A stretch of DNA of 64,000 bases from Palleronia aestuarii (GTDB lineage Bacteria; Pseudomonadota; Alphaproteobacteria; Rhodobacterales; Rhodobacteraceae), in assembly GCF_003253995.1 (NCBI RefSeq), contig NZ_QKZL01000011.1, positions 1-64,000 of the forward strand, read 5' to 3'. The position numbers and the translations under genes were made by a program. A model generated the notes under the pieces. It saw nothing but the letters and a program-made list of their open reading frames with translations, was not told the origin of the DNA and did not search any database. The first letter of the stretch is position 1; the number at the start of each line of letters is the position of its first letter. Below are positions 17,592 through 25,400 of the stretch, piece by piece.

Positions 17592-19250
17592 ATGATAAAC
17601 CGCCGCATACTCTCCCTCTGGTTTCCCCGGATGGGGGCCGAACGGCTGATGCGCAGGATCGGGTTCGAGCCCGACCTGCCCTTCGCCGTCATCGCCGAGG
17701 AGGCGAACACGCAGACGCTCTCCGCGCTCAGTCCCGGCGCGGAGGCGCTGGGACTGCATGTGGGCCTCGGCCTGCGCGACGCGCTGGCACGCTGTCCGAA
17801 CCTCGTCACCCGCACGCGCAACGACCGCGCGGAGATGGCCTTCCTCGCGGTGCTGCGCCGCTGGGCGGGCAAGTTCTCCCCCTGGGTGGCGGAGGAGCCG
17901 CCCGACGCGCTCGTCGTCGATCTCACCGGCTGCGCGCATCTCTTCGGGGGGGAGGCCGCGCTGATGGAGCAGGTGGCCGCCGATTGCGCGGAGCACGGCC
18001 TCACCGTGCGGATGGGCATCGCCGACACGGTGGGCGCGGCCTGGGGGATCGCGCGCTATGCCGGGCTCGGCGCGGCGGCGGTGCGCAACGGCGACGCCAT
18101 CGACCAGGAGGCGCCCGCCACCCGCTCCCGCGCGGCCAAGCGGCGGCACTGGGAACGCGGCGGCGCCCGCCCCGGCGACACCGCGCCGGAAGGCCCCGCG
18201 GCGCGGATCGCGCCCCCGGGCCGCACCCGCGCGGCCATCGCCGCCCTGCCCCTCCCCGCCCTGCGCCTCGATCCGCAAATCGTGGCGGAGCTGACCCGGC
18301 TGGGGCTCCGGCGCATCGACGATCTCGCGGACCAGCCGCGCGCGGCGCTCGCCCGGCGCTACGGGCGCCAGCTCGTGCTGCGCCTCGACCAAGCGATCGG
18401 CGCCGTGCCCGAGCCCGTCTCTCCCGTCGCGGCGAAGGTGCGGTTCTCCGTCAGGCTCACCCTGCCCGACCCGATCGGGCTCGAGGCGGACATGCTGGCC
18501 GCGCTCGACCGGCTGCTGCCGCCGCTCTGCGACCGGCTCGCGAAGAAGGGACAGGGCGCGCGGCGGGTGCGGATGGAATGCTACCGCGCGGATCATTCGA
18601 TGGTCTCCATCGACGTGGGCCTCGCGCGGCCCGCCCACGACCCCGACCGGCTGCGCCCCCTCCTCGCCATGAAGCTCGAGGAGATCGACGCGGGCTACGG
18701 CATCGACATCATCCGCCTCGTGGCGCATGTGACCGAACCTGTCCAGGCCCAGCAGCTGCGCGGCCAGGCCGCCGTGACGGAGGCCGCACTCGCTCGGACC
18801 GGCCCTGCCGCCCCCACCCTCGACGACCTCGTCGGACGGCTCGGGGCGCGAATCGGGCTCGACCGGATCATCCGCCATCATCCCGGCGACAGTCATATTC
18901 CGGAAAAGGGATTCGTGACGCTCGCCGTCGCCTGGTCGGAGCCCGCGGGGGAGTGGCCGCCCTCGCCCACGCCACGCCCGGCCTTCCTCTGGCCGCCGGA
19001 ACTCGTCGACGCGCCGCTCCATCCCCGCCTGCCGCCGGTCTTCCGCTGGCGCGGCCGCAGGCTCGGGCTCGTGGAGGCGACGGGACCGGAGCGGATCGCG
19101 CCCGAATGGTGGCTCGACGATCCGAACTGGCGCAGCGGCGTGCGGGATTACTGGCGCGTGATCTGCGAGAGCGGCGATTGCCTCTGGCTCTTCTACGCCC
19201 ATGGGGGCGCGATGTCGCCGGGCTGGTTCTGCCATGGCAGCTTCGCCTGA
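17592..19250 (+). CDS. imuB: ImuB-type Y-family DNA polymerase-like protein
   Basis: Protein of 552 residues. The N-terminal two thirds follow the Y-family fold (LGLHVGLGLRDALARCP, DALVVDLTGCAHLFGGE, VRMGIADTVGAAWGIARYA), but the first catalytic acids of DinB are missing (ILSLWFPRMGAE), as in ImuB, a catalytically dead adaptor that links DnaE2 to the beta clamp. The C-terminal half carries helix-hairpin-helix and little-finger-like regions (LTRLGLRRIDDLAD). SOS box immediately upstream. Normally preceded by imuA and followed by dnaE2; neither is here: a GST gene lies upstream and a DUF2794 gene downstream. Confidence 0.88.
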   Translation: MINRRILSLWFPRMGAERLMRRIGFEPDLPFAVIAEEANTQTLSALSPGAEALGLHVGLGLRDALARCPNLVTRTRNDRAEMAFLAVLRRWAGKFSPWVAEEPPDALVVDLTGCAHLFGGEAALMEQVAADCAEHGLTVRMGIADTVGAAWGIARYAGLGAAAVRNGDAIDQEAPATRSRAAKRRHWERGGARPGDTAPEGPAARIAPPGRTRAAIAALPLPALRLDPQIVAELTRLGLRRIDDLADQPRAALARRYGRQLVLRLDQAIGAVPEPVSPVAAKVRFSVRLTLPDPIGLEADMLAALDRLLPPLCDRLAKKGQGARRVRMECYRADHSMVSIDVGLARPAHDPDRLRPLLAMKLEEIDAGYGIDIIRLVAHVTEPVQAQQLRGQAAVTEAALARTGPAAPTLDDLVGRLGARIGLDRIIRHHPGDSHIPEKGFVTLAVAWSEPAGEWPPSPTPRPAFLWPPELVDAPLHPRLPPVFRWRGRRLGLVEATGPERIAPEWWLDDPNWRSGVRDYWRVICESGDCLWLFYAHGGAMSPGWFCHGSFA

Positions 19251-19448
19251 GGCGAAAGGTCCCGGTGCCGCGACTAGTCGGGGGGCAATGTCGTCGCGAC
19301 ACCGGGCGTGGCGCCTGATCGCGCCAGTGCCGTCTGACTACCGAGCGATGATGGCGCCGCGATGACGCGGCCGGGACGATTTGAGGGCATCGCACGCCGG
19401 GTCTCGCGGCGACTTGCCAAGCGCCGCGCGGTCCACCACCTTGGAGGC
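19251..19448. other. Intergenic region with a long hairpin after imuB
   Basis: About 200 bp between imuB and the DUF2794 gene. CCCGGTG at 19261-19267 pairs with CACCGGG at 19300-19306, and inside it GCGAC at 19270-19274 pairs with GTCGC at 19293-19297, separated by a 2x2 internal loop. No T-tract, so a Rho-type end or mRNA stabiliser is more likely than an intrinsic terminator. No gene seen. Confidence 0.45.
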
Positions 19449-19796
19449 ATGACGATGCAGACGCCCACGCCCTTCCCCGGTCGCCCCGACCCGCATGCGC
19501 GCACCGCCTTCGACCGCATCGAGCTCGGCCTGATCCTCGGTCTCTACGGCCGCATGGTCGCCGCGGGCGAATGGCGCGACTACGGCATGTCCTTTCTCAA
19601 GGACGTCGCCGTCTTCTCCGTCTTCCGGCGCACCGCGGAACACCCGATCTACCGCATCGAGAAGCGCCCGAAGCTGCGCGGGCGGCAGGGCCAGTACGCC
19701 GTCATCGCGATGGACGGCCAGATCCTCAAGCGCGGCGGCGACCTGAAGGCCGTGCTGCGCGTGCTCGACCGCAAGCTCATCCGCCCCGTCGAGTAG
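19449..19796 (+). CDS. DUF2794 domain-containing protein
   Basis: Protein of about 115 residues, small and basic, carrying the core FDRIELGLILGLYGRMVAAGE and HPIYRIEKRPKLRGRQGQY of the DUF2794 family, which is widespread in alphaproteobacteria and of unknown function. Two in-frame ATGs (19449 and 19455) follow a GGAGG motif; the second has the better spacing. Transcribed in the same direction as imuB but separated by 200 bp with a hairpin, so probably its own unit. Confidence 0.85.
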   Translation: MTMQTPTPFPGRPDPHARTAFDRIELGLILGLYGRMVAAGEWRDYGMSFLKDVAVFSVFRRTAEHPIYRIEKRPKLRGRQGQYAVIAMDGQILKRGGDLKAVLRVLDRKLIRPVE

Positions 19797-19946
19797 TCCG
19801 CCGCGGCGTTTCCGCCCAACCGAACTTTCCGCAGCGGCATCGGGCCTTGGCGTGCTACCATCCAAACGTGTCAAGAATGGTAAATTTCGCCTTGCACGCG
19901 ACCCCCACCCCTGCCCATCCTGATGGCGATCCGGAGGATTGGCATT

Positions 19947-20150
19947 ATGGAGCACGATGACTCCGAGAACGGCGAAGGGATGCAGGGTGACGAACGCTAC
20001 CGGGACATCGTCTCGGAACTCTTCACGATCACCAACATCCTGCTGACCATGCCGCCCGACATCCGGTCCAAGAGCCTGCGCCGGCGGCATGCCGAATTGC
20101 TGGCACAGCTCGCCGCGAGGCCGCGGGGGGGCGACAACGACGAGGAATGA
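19947..20150 (+). CDS. Conserved small hypothetical protein
   Basis: Protein of 67 residues with an acidic start (MEHDDSENGEG), a predicted central helix (DIVSELFTITNILLTMPPDIR) and a basic end region. An SD motif GGAGG sits about 10 nt before the ATG, better than the longer frame from 19923. It follows the DUF2794 gene on the same strand after about 150 bp. I recognise no domain. The tail ends 12 bp from the stop of the convergent peptidase gene. Confidence 0.6.
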   Translation: MEHDDSENGEGMQGDERYRDIVSELFTITNILLTMPPDIRSKSLRRRHAELLAQLAARPRGGDNDEE

Positions 20151-20162
20151 GGCCCGAGCCGT

Positions 20163-21005
20163 TCAGTCCGCGCGGAGCGGACGCCGCCTCGCGAGCACCG
20201 GCCCGTCGCCTTGCCCCTCGATCCGGCTCACCGCCGCCTCCACCGGCTCGTAGGCCACCGCCATGTGATGCGCGTTGGCGTGGATCAGCACTTCCGCATC
20301 GACCGCCATCGCGACATGGCCCTTCCAGAACAGCAGATCGCCCCGTTCGAGCGCCGCATCCTCGGCGAGCCGCGCGCCCACCGCGCCCTGCTGCAGGTCG
20401 CTGTCGCCCGGACAGGGATGGCCGATCGCGAGGAGTGCCGCCTGCACGAGGCCGGAGCAGTCGATCCCGTCGATCGAGTTCCCGCCCCAGAGATAGGGCA
20501 CGCCGAAGAAAAGCTGCGCCACGCTCGCCGCGTCGGTGAAGGGCCGGTTCGCGGGTCTCAGATGCACCCGCGGGACATGCAGCCCGGCCGTCGTCTCGAA
20601 GAACCGCTCGGTCGCCGCCACCACCCGGAGCCGCGCCCCGAAGCTCAGCCGCGCCGCGGCCGGGCGCTTGAAATCCGGCTCGGGATAAAGATGCGTGGCC
20701 GGCACCCCCACGACATGCGTGGCCTGGACCGGCGGCCCGAGATCGCCCTCCGCGACATAGCCGACATAGCCGTCGCGATCGGCACGCACGAAGGCCATGC
20801 CCTCCGCCCGCTCGAACACCGTCACCCCTTCCCCGAGGAGAAGCTGCCGGTCGCGCGACCGCGCCCCGGGATCGGGCCAGAGATCGCAGACGGGCACCGC
20901 GACCGCCGCGGCCTCGCCCTCCACGAAGGACGCGGCCTCGACGAGCCCTCTCAGATGCGCGGCCGCCACGCGGCCATTGGCGGGCGTGAGCCGTCGGTCG
21001 CTCAC
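20163..21005 (-). CDS. NlpC/P60 family peptidase with SH3-like region
   Basis: Protein of 280 residues. The first part holds bacterial SH3-like strands (VFERAEGMAFVRADRDGYVGYV), and the C-terminal part is an NlpC/P60 domain with catalytic cysteine in GIDCSGLVQ, histidine in WKGHVAMAV, and third residue H in LIHANAHHM. Such enzymes cleave gamma-D-glutamyl-diaminopimelate bonds in peptidoglycan peptides; with no signal peptide and an aminopeptidase partner it may recycle cell-wall peptides in the cytoplasm. The start is a GTG at 21005 overlapping the pepA stop (GTGA), so translation is coupled. Confidence 0.9.
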   Translation of the reverse strand: MSDRRLTPANGRVAAAHLRGLVEAASFVEGEAAAVAVPVCDLWPDPGARSRDRQLLLGEGVTVFERAEGMAFVRADRDGYVGYVAEGDLGPPVQATHVVGVPATHLYPEPDFKRPAAARLSFGARLRVVAATERFFETTAGLHVPRVHLRPANRPFTDAASVAQLFFGVPYLWGGNSIDGIDCSGLVQAALLAIGHPCPGDSDLQQGAVGARLAEDAALERGDLLFWKGHVAMAVDAEVLIHANAHHMAVAYEPVEAAVSRIEGQGDGPVLARRRPLRAD

Positions 21006-22390
21006 GCGCCGATCCCCGGCAGGACCTCCAGAAGCGCCCGGCCCCCCTGCCCCACGCCGCCCTTCGGTCGGCCCGGCGCCGCGCTGGGCGTCCAGCCATA
21101 GATGTCGAAATGCGCGTAGGTCGCAGCACCCCCCGCGAAGCGGCGCAGGAACAGCGCCGCGGTGATGGAGCCCGCGAAACCGCCCGAGGGCGCGTTGTCG
21201 AGATCGGCGATCCCCGGCTCGATCATCGCCTCGTACGGATCCCAGAACGGCATCCGCCAGAGCGGGTCGCGCACGCGGCGGCCCGCCTCCATGAGCCCCG
21301 ACGCAAGCCCCTCGTCGTCGGTGTAGAACGGCGCGAGGTCGGGCCCGACGGCGACCCGCGCGGCCCCCGTGAGCGTCGCCATCGACACCATCACGTCGGG
21401 CGCGTCCTCCCCCCCGAGCGTCAGCGCGTCGGCGAGGACGAGGCGTCCCTCGGCATCGGTGTTGTTGATCTCGATCGTCTTGCCGCTCCGCGCCGTCAGA
21501 ATGTCGCCCGGCCGGAACGACGCGGCGGAGACGGAATTCTCGACCGCCGGGACGAGCACGCGGAGCCGCATCTCCAGGCCCAGCGCCATGATCGTCCGCG
21601 CGAGGCCCAGCACCGTCGCCGCGCCGCCCATGTCCTTCTTCATGATCCCCATCGAGGCGCCCGGCTTGAGGTTGAGCCCGCCCGTGTCGAAGCACACGCC
21701 CTTGCCGACGAGCGTGACCTTCGGCCCGGCCTCGCCCCAGCGCAGGTCGATGAGCCGCGGGCCGCGCGCATCGGTGGCCGCCCGCCCGACGGCGTGGATC
21801 AGCGGCAGGTTCTCCGCGAGGAGGTCGTCGCCCGCGACGACGGCGATCGCCGCGCCGAAGGCCCCGGCGAGCTTGCGCGCCTCCGCCTCGAGCGTGTCGG
21901 GCCCCATGTCGTTCGCGGGGGTGTTGATGAGATCGCGGGTGAACGCCTCGCCCGCCGCGATGGCCTCGATCCGGGCCGCGTCCACCCCGTCGGGCGCGAC
22001 GAGCATGGCCTTCGGCGCGGCGGCATCGGCATAGCGGTCGAAGACGTACCCGGCGAGGAGCCAGCCCAGCGCCGCCTCGTCGCGCGCCTCGGGATCGAGC
22101 GGGGTGGCGATCCGCCACGTCCCCTCCGGCAGCTCCCGGCGCAGCGCGGCGAGCGCGAACCGGCCGCGCCGTCTCTGGCCCTCGTCCCCGATGCCCAGAA
22201 GCGCCAGCGCCGCCCGCCCGTCTGGCCCTGCGACGACGAGGCTCCGGCCCGCCTGCCCCTCGAACCCCGCCTCCGACACGCGGGCGCGTACGGCGTCGGG
22301 CTGGTCGGACAGCCAGTCCGTCACCTCCCCCGGTGCGAGGACATGGATCGGGCGCGCCGCGGGATCGGGCGAAGCGAAGGTCAGGCTCAT
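21002..22390 (-). CDS. pepA: Leucyl aminopeptidase family protein (M17)
   Basis: Di-zinc M17 aminopeptidase of 462 residues, cytosolic, releasing N-terminal amino acids. The signature NTDAEGRLVL is present; metal ligands lie in LVGKGVCFDTGGLNLKP, and the catalytic lysine of MGIMKKDMGGAA is seen. The length is slightly short of PepA (about 500), and the C-terminal part (YAHFDIYGW) is typical of the alphaproteobacterial branch. The 3' end overlaps the NlpC/P60 gene, a pairing that suggests a joint role in peptide or murein-peptide degradation. Confidence 0.92.
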   Translation of the reverse strand: MSLTFASPDPAARPIHVLAPGEVTDWLSDQPDAVRARVSEAGFEGQAGRSLVVAGPDGRAALALLGIGDEGQRRRGRFALAALRRELPEGTWRIATPLDPEARDEAALGWLLAGYVFDRYADAAAPKAMLVAPDGVDAARIEAIAAGEAFTRDLINTPANDMGPDTLEAEARKLAGAFGAAIAVVAGDDLLAENLPLIHAVGRAATDARGPRLIDLRWGEAGPKVTLVGKGVCFDTGGLNLKPGASMGIMKKDMGGAATVLGLARTIMALGLEMRLRVLVPAVENSVSAASFRPGDILTARSGKTIEINNTDAEGRLVLADALTLGGEDAPDVMVSMATLTGAARVAVGPDLAPFYTDDEGLASGLMEAGRRVRDPLWRMPFWDPYEAMIEPGIADLDNAPSGGFAGSITAALFLRRFAGGAATYAHFDIYGWTPSAAPGRPKGGVGQGGRALLEVLPGIGA

Positions 22391-22474
22391 GGTGGGGATC
22401 CGGTCAGGCTTTATGACACCGCCACCCTAATCCCTACGAAGCGAGGCGCAAGCGCGCGTCCCGCGGAGCGCCCG

Positions 22475-22849
22475 TCAGTAATGCGCGTCGTGCAGCGCCC
22501 AGAGCGTGTGTAGCGCGTCGTCGCCGAGCCGCAGGAGACGCGCGACATTCGCCCCGAGCGCGGCCGGGTCCCGGCCCGATGCGAGACCGTCGAGCGCGGC
22601 GGCGACCCGGGAGATCTGCAACAGCCCCAGGGACTGGGACATGCCGGCCACCTCCCGCGCGAGACGGCCGATCTCGGCGTTGCGCCCGTCGCGGTAAAGT
22701 CGCGAGATGATGCTCAGGCGCTCGGCCAGTCCTTCGAGATCCGGCCCGATCCGCTCGGCGAGATCGGCCGTCTGCGGACCGTTCGTTCCCACCATTCGAT
22801 GGACATCGGCCGCCGCGTTCTCGCGCAGCGGCAATCTGGATATTTGCAC
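22475..22849 (-). CDS. Hypothetical helical protein, Hpt-like without phosphohistidine
   Basis: Protein of 124 residues, almost entirely helical. The segment LAREVAGMSQSLGLLQISRV resembles the phosphotransfer helix of Hpt domains (HxLKGxAxxLG), but R stands where the histidine should be. Starts at a GTG with GAGGG at about 10 nt. It lies upstream of pepA on the same strand with an 84-bp gap, divergent from the carbonic anhydrase gene. The Hpt resemblance is my inference from pattern only; function unknown. Confidence 0.6.
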   Translation of the reverse strand: MQISRLPLRENAAADVHRMVGTNGPQTADLAERIGPDLEGLAERLSIISRLYRDGRNAEIGRLAREVAGMSQSLGLLQISRVAAALDGLASGRDPAALGANVARLLRLGDDALHTLWALHDAHY

Positions 22850-22971
22850 GATTGTCTTCCCTCTCTGCCCCGAAGCCGGACCCTAACCGGGCGAGGCTAA
22901 CAAACGATGGCCGCACTCTGGGATTGGCCGTGGAAACTTGCTAAAGATCGAGGCAATCGCGCAGAGAACGG

Positions 22972-23637
22972 ATGACCGCCGTGACCGACATGAGCTTCAC
23001 GAAACCGATCCCCGCTTATCTGGCGCAACGCTACATGGGCTGGCGCGCCACGACCTTCCAGGAGAACCGCGGCTGGTACCGCCGCCTCGCCGAGGAGGGG
23101 CAGAGGCCCCGCGCGATGGTGATCTCCTGCTGCGACAGCCGCGTCCACGTCATCTCAATCTTCGGCGCGGACCAGGGCGAGTTCTTCATCCACCGCAACA
23201 TCGCCAACCTCGTGCCGCCCTACGAGCCCGACGGCGACCGGCACGGCACCTCGGCGACGGTCGAGTACGCCGTCACCGCGCTGCGCGTCGCGCATGTGAT
23301 CGTCCTCGGCCATTCGCGCTGCGGCGGCGTGCAGGGTTGCTACAGCATGTGTTCGGGCGACGCGCCGGAGCTCGAGGAGAAGACGAGTTTCGTCGGGCGG
23401 TGGATGGATATCCTGCGCCCCGCCTACGAGACGCTCCCCGATGCCGACGAGGCGACACGGCTCACGGCGCTCGAACACGAGGCGGTCCGGGTCTCGCTGA
23501 GAAACCTGATGACCTTCCCCTTCGTGCGGGAGGCGGTGGAGGCAGGGACGCTGACGCTCCACGGTCTCTTTAACGACATCGCGGAAGGCAGTCTCTGGAC
23601 CCTCGACCCGCCGACCGGCGCCTTCCAGCCCGTCTGA
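22972..23637 (+). CDS. Beta-class carbonic anhydrase
   Basis: Zinc enzyme of 221 residues interconverting CO2 and bicarbonate. Zinc ligands: C54 (in CCDSR), H114 and C117 (in GHSRCGGV); the dyad D55-R57 is intact. The regions DQGEFFIHRNIANLVPP and STATVEYAV-like text (SATVEYAVTALRV) are typical of plant/type-A beta enzymes. Two later ATG codons within the first 20 residues are possible starts. It stands alone between divergent and convergent neighbours. Confidence 0.94.
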   Translation: MTAVTDMSFTKPIPAYLAQRYMGWRATTFQENRGWYRRLAEEGQRPRAMVISCCDSRVHVISIFGADQGEFFIHRNIANLVPPYEPDGDRHGTSATVEYAVTALRVAHVIVLGHSRCGGVQGCYSMCSGDAPELEEKTSFVGRWMDILRPAYETLPDADEATRLTALEHEAVRVSLRNLMTFPFVREAVEAGTLTLHGLFNDIAEGSLWTLDPPTGAFQPV

Positions 23638-23812
23638 CGCATCCCCGAACGACGACGGGCGCGGCCCCCCTCACGAAGGCCACGCCCGCCGCTTCGTATG
23701 CGCCCCGACCGTCACCCCTGGCGGTCGAGACACCTGCCGTCCGCCCCATCCCGCCCGCGCAGCGCCTCTCCCGGTTTCGGGCGGGCGCGCGGGCGAAACG
23801 GATGCGGCCGGA
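23638..23812. other. Intergenic region after carbonic anhydrase
   Basis: About 175 bp, very GC rich, between convergent genes. Some short self-complementary stretches (for example CGGGCG / CGCCCG near 23656-23692) could form a 3' hairpin, but no T-tract and no gene is seen. Confidence 0.3.
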
Positions 23813-23971
23813 TCACTCCGCCAGGGGCGGCAGCGATCCCAATTCCCTGTCGAGAAGCGCCTTGATGTCGACGCGGGACACCCGCTTCTCGCGACCGCGG
23901 GGCGCGGCCGGCGCGGGCTTCGGCGCGACCGAAGCCACGACGAGTTTCGCGATCTCCTTCAATCCCATCAT
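23813..23971 (-). CDS. Small basic hypothetical protein
   Basis: Candidate gene of 52 codons starting MMGLKEIAKLVVASVAPKP and continuing with a proline/arginine-rich linker and the helical end VDIKALLDRELG. A clear SD motif GGGGAGGA lies about 8-10 nt before the ATG codons at 23971 and 23968 (a GTG at 23974 is also possible). Codon choice looks like its neighbours. No family recognised. A folded inverted-repeat structure lies in its upstream region, and asd is the next gene upstream on the same strand. Confidence 0.5.
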   Translation of the reverse strand: MMGLKEIAKLVVASVAPKPAPAAPRGREKRVSRVDIKALLDRELGSLPPLAE

Positions 23972-24034
23972 CACGGCGTCCTCCCCTCTATTCCAAGGAC
24001 CGTTTGACCAGATCGAGGTTGCCATCGCCTTTCG

Positions 24035-24123
24035 GGATTGCAGGCAATTTAAATCACCTTGGGAACACGTCCCAATGTGTTGATCCGGATAGGGATTTTT
24101 CCCGATCCGGATGCCTGCAATTT
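24035..24123. other. Nested inverted-repeat element able to form a three-way junction
   Basis: Outer arms ATTGCAGGCA (24037-24046) and TGCCTGCAAT (24112-24121) are perfectly complementary. Between them are two independent hairpins: CAC-c-TTGGGA / TCCCAA-t-GTG at 24055-24079 with a 5-nt loop, and a 12-bp stem with one mismatch at 24084-24111 closed by TTTT. Together they could fold as a three-way junction in RNA or a cruciform-prone DNA site. It sits 37 bp after the asd stop codon and about 65 bp before the small gene start, both on the minus strand. No known motif name is recognised. Confidence 0.6.
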
Positions 24124-24159
24124 GGCGCGAATTGTGCGGGACCCGAGGACGCGCGCGCC

Positions 24160-25182
24160 TCAGCCCTTCTTCAGCACCTCGCGCCCGAGCAGTTCGGCGA
24201 TCTGCACCGCATTGAGCGCCGCGCCCTTGCGGAGGTTGTCGCTCACGCACCAGAGGTTCAGCCCGTTCTCGATCGTCCCGTCGGTGCGGATGCGGCTGAT
24301 GAAGGTGGCGAAGTCGCCCACGCATTCGATCGGCGTGACGTAGCCACCGTCCTCGCGCTTGTCGACGACCATCACGCCGGGCGCCTCGCGCAGGATGTCG
24401 CGCGCCTCGTCCTCGTCGAGGAAGTCCTCGAACTCGATGTTGATCGCCTCGGCATGGCCCACGAAGGTCGGGACCCGCACGCAGGTCGCCGTCACCTTGA
24501 TCTTCGGATCGACGATCTTCTTCGTCTCCACGACCATCTTCCACTCCTCGCGGGTGGAGCCGTCCTCCATGAACGAATCGATATGCGGGATCACGTTGAA
24601 GGCGATCTGCTTGGTGAACTTCTTCGCGGGCTTGTCGTCGACGGGATTGTAGATCGACTTCGTCTGGTCCCAGAGCTCGTCGATCCCCTCCTTCCCGGCG
24701 CCGGAGACGGATTGGTAGGTCGAGACCACCACCCGCTTGATTCGCGCGCGGTCATGCAACGGCTTCAGCGCCACCACCATCTGCGCGGTGGAGCAGTTCG
24801 GATTGGCGATGATGTTCTTCTTCGCGTAGCCGTGGACCGCCTCGGGGTTCACCTCCGGCACGATCAGCGGCACCTCGCTGTCGTAGCGGTAGAGCGAGGA
24901 ATTGTCGATCACCACGCAGCCGGCCTTCGCCGCGCGCGGCGCATGCGCCTTCGTGGCCTCGGAGCCGACGGCGAAGAGCGCCATGTCCCAGCCCGCGAAG
25001 TCGAATTGCTCGAGATCCTTCGTCTTCAGCGTCTGCTCGCCGAAGCTGACCTCCGTACCAAGCGATTTTCGCGAGGCGAGCACCGCGATCTCGTCCACCG
25101 GAAACTGCCGTTCGGCCAGGATGTTCAGCATTTCGCGGCCCACGTTGCCCGTGGCGCCCGCGACGACGATGCGATAGCCCAT
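24160..25182 (-). CDS. asd: Aspartate-semialdehyde dehydrogenase
   Basis: Enzyme of 340 residues that reduces aspartyl phosphate to aspartate semialdehyde, feeding lysine/diaminopimelate, threonine and methionine synthesis. N-terminal NADP fold VAGATGNVGREML, catalytic cysteine in ANPNCSTAQM, and the later active-site histidine region (VPTFVGHAEAINIEFE) are all present, as in the Gram-negative Asd class. Single gene flanked downstream by the folded inverted-repeat element; divergent from a small membrane peptide gene. Confidence 0.96.
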   Translation of the reverse strand: MGYRIVVAGATGNVGREMLNILAERQFPVDEIAVLASRKSLGTEVSFGEQTLKTKDLEQFDFAGWDMALFAVGSEATKAHAPRAAKAGCVVIDNSSLYRYDSEVPLIVPEVNPEAVHGYAKKNIIANPNCSTAQMVVALKPLHDRARIKRVVVSTYQSVSGAGKEGIDELWDQTKSIYNPVDDKPAKKFTKQIAFNVIPHIDSFMEDGSTREEWKMVVETKKIVDPKIKVTATCVRVPTFVGHAEAINIEFEDFLDEDEARDILREAPGVMVVDKREDGGYVTPIECVGDFATFISRIRTDGTIENGLNLWCVSDNLRKGAALNAVQIAELLGREVLKKG

Positions 25183-25305
25183 GACGGCCCCTCTCGATAC
25201 CCGGAAACGCCGCCCCTCTATCCTATCGGGCCGCGCCCCGAAAGGGGGTCAACGATGGACATACGCGCAGGCGCGGCTATCATCGAGGAGGAAGGAGAAC
25301 CGCAC

Positions 25306-25383
25306 ATGTACATACTCGTCCTCTTGATCCTGCTCGGCCTGCTCGGTGTGACCGTCGTGGGGTACCTGTCGTCCGGGCGATAG
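25306..25383 (+). CDS. Putative single-helix membrane microprotein
   Basis: Frame of 25 codons (MYILVLLILLGLLGVTVVGY plus LSSGR) that encodes almost exactly one membrane helix with a short polar tail. A strong extended SD motif (GAGGAGGAAGGAG) ends about 7 nt before the ATG. A longer frame from 25255 lacks such a site. Placed between divergent asd and the convergent phosphatase gene. Too short for family assignment; the strong ribosome site is the main support. Confidence 0.45.
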   Translation: MYILVLLILLGLLGVTVVGYLSSGR

Positions 25384-25400
25384 CACGGCGCGCGGGCCGG

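Noticed and set aside
16818-19235. 805-codon open frame on the minus strand including the GST
   Set aside because: Only its last 210 residues (the GST from 17450) look like a protein; the rest is antisense to imuB.
22434-22916. 160-codon alternative frame overlapping the Hpt-like gene
   Set aside because: The 22475-22849 frame has the ribosome site and a regular helical pattern; the other is R/G-rich.
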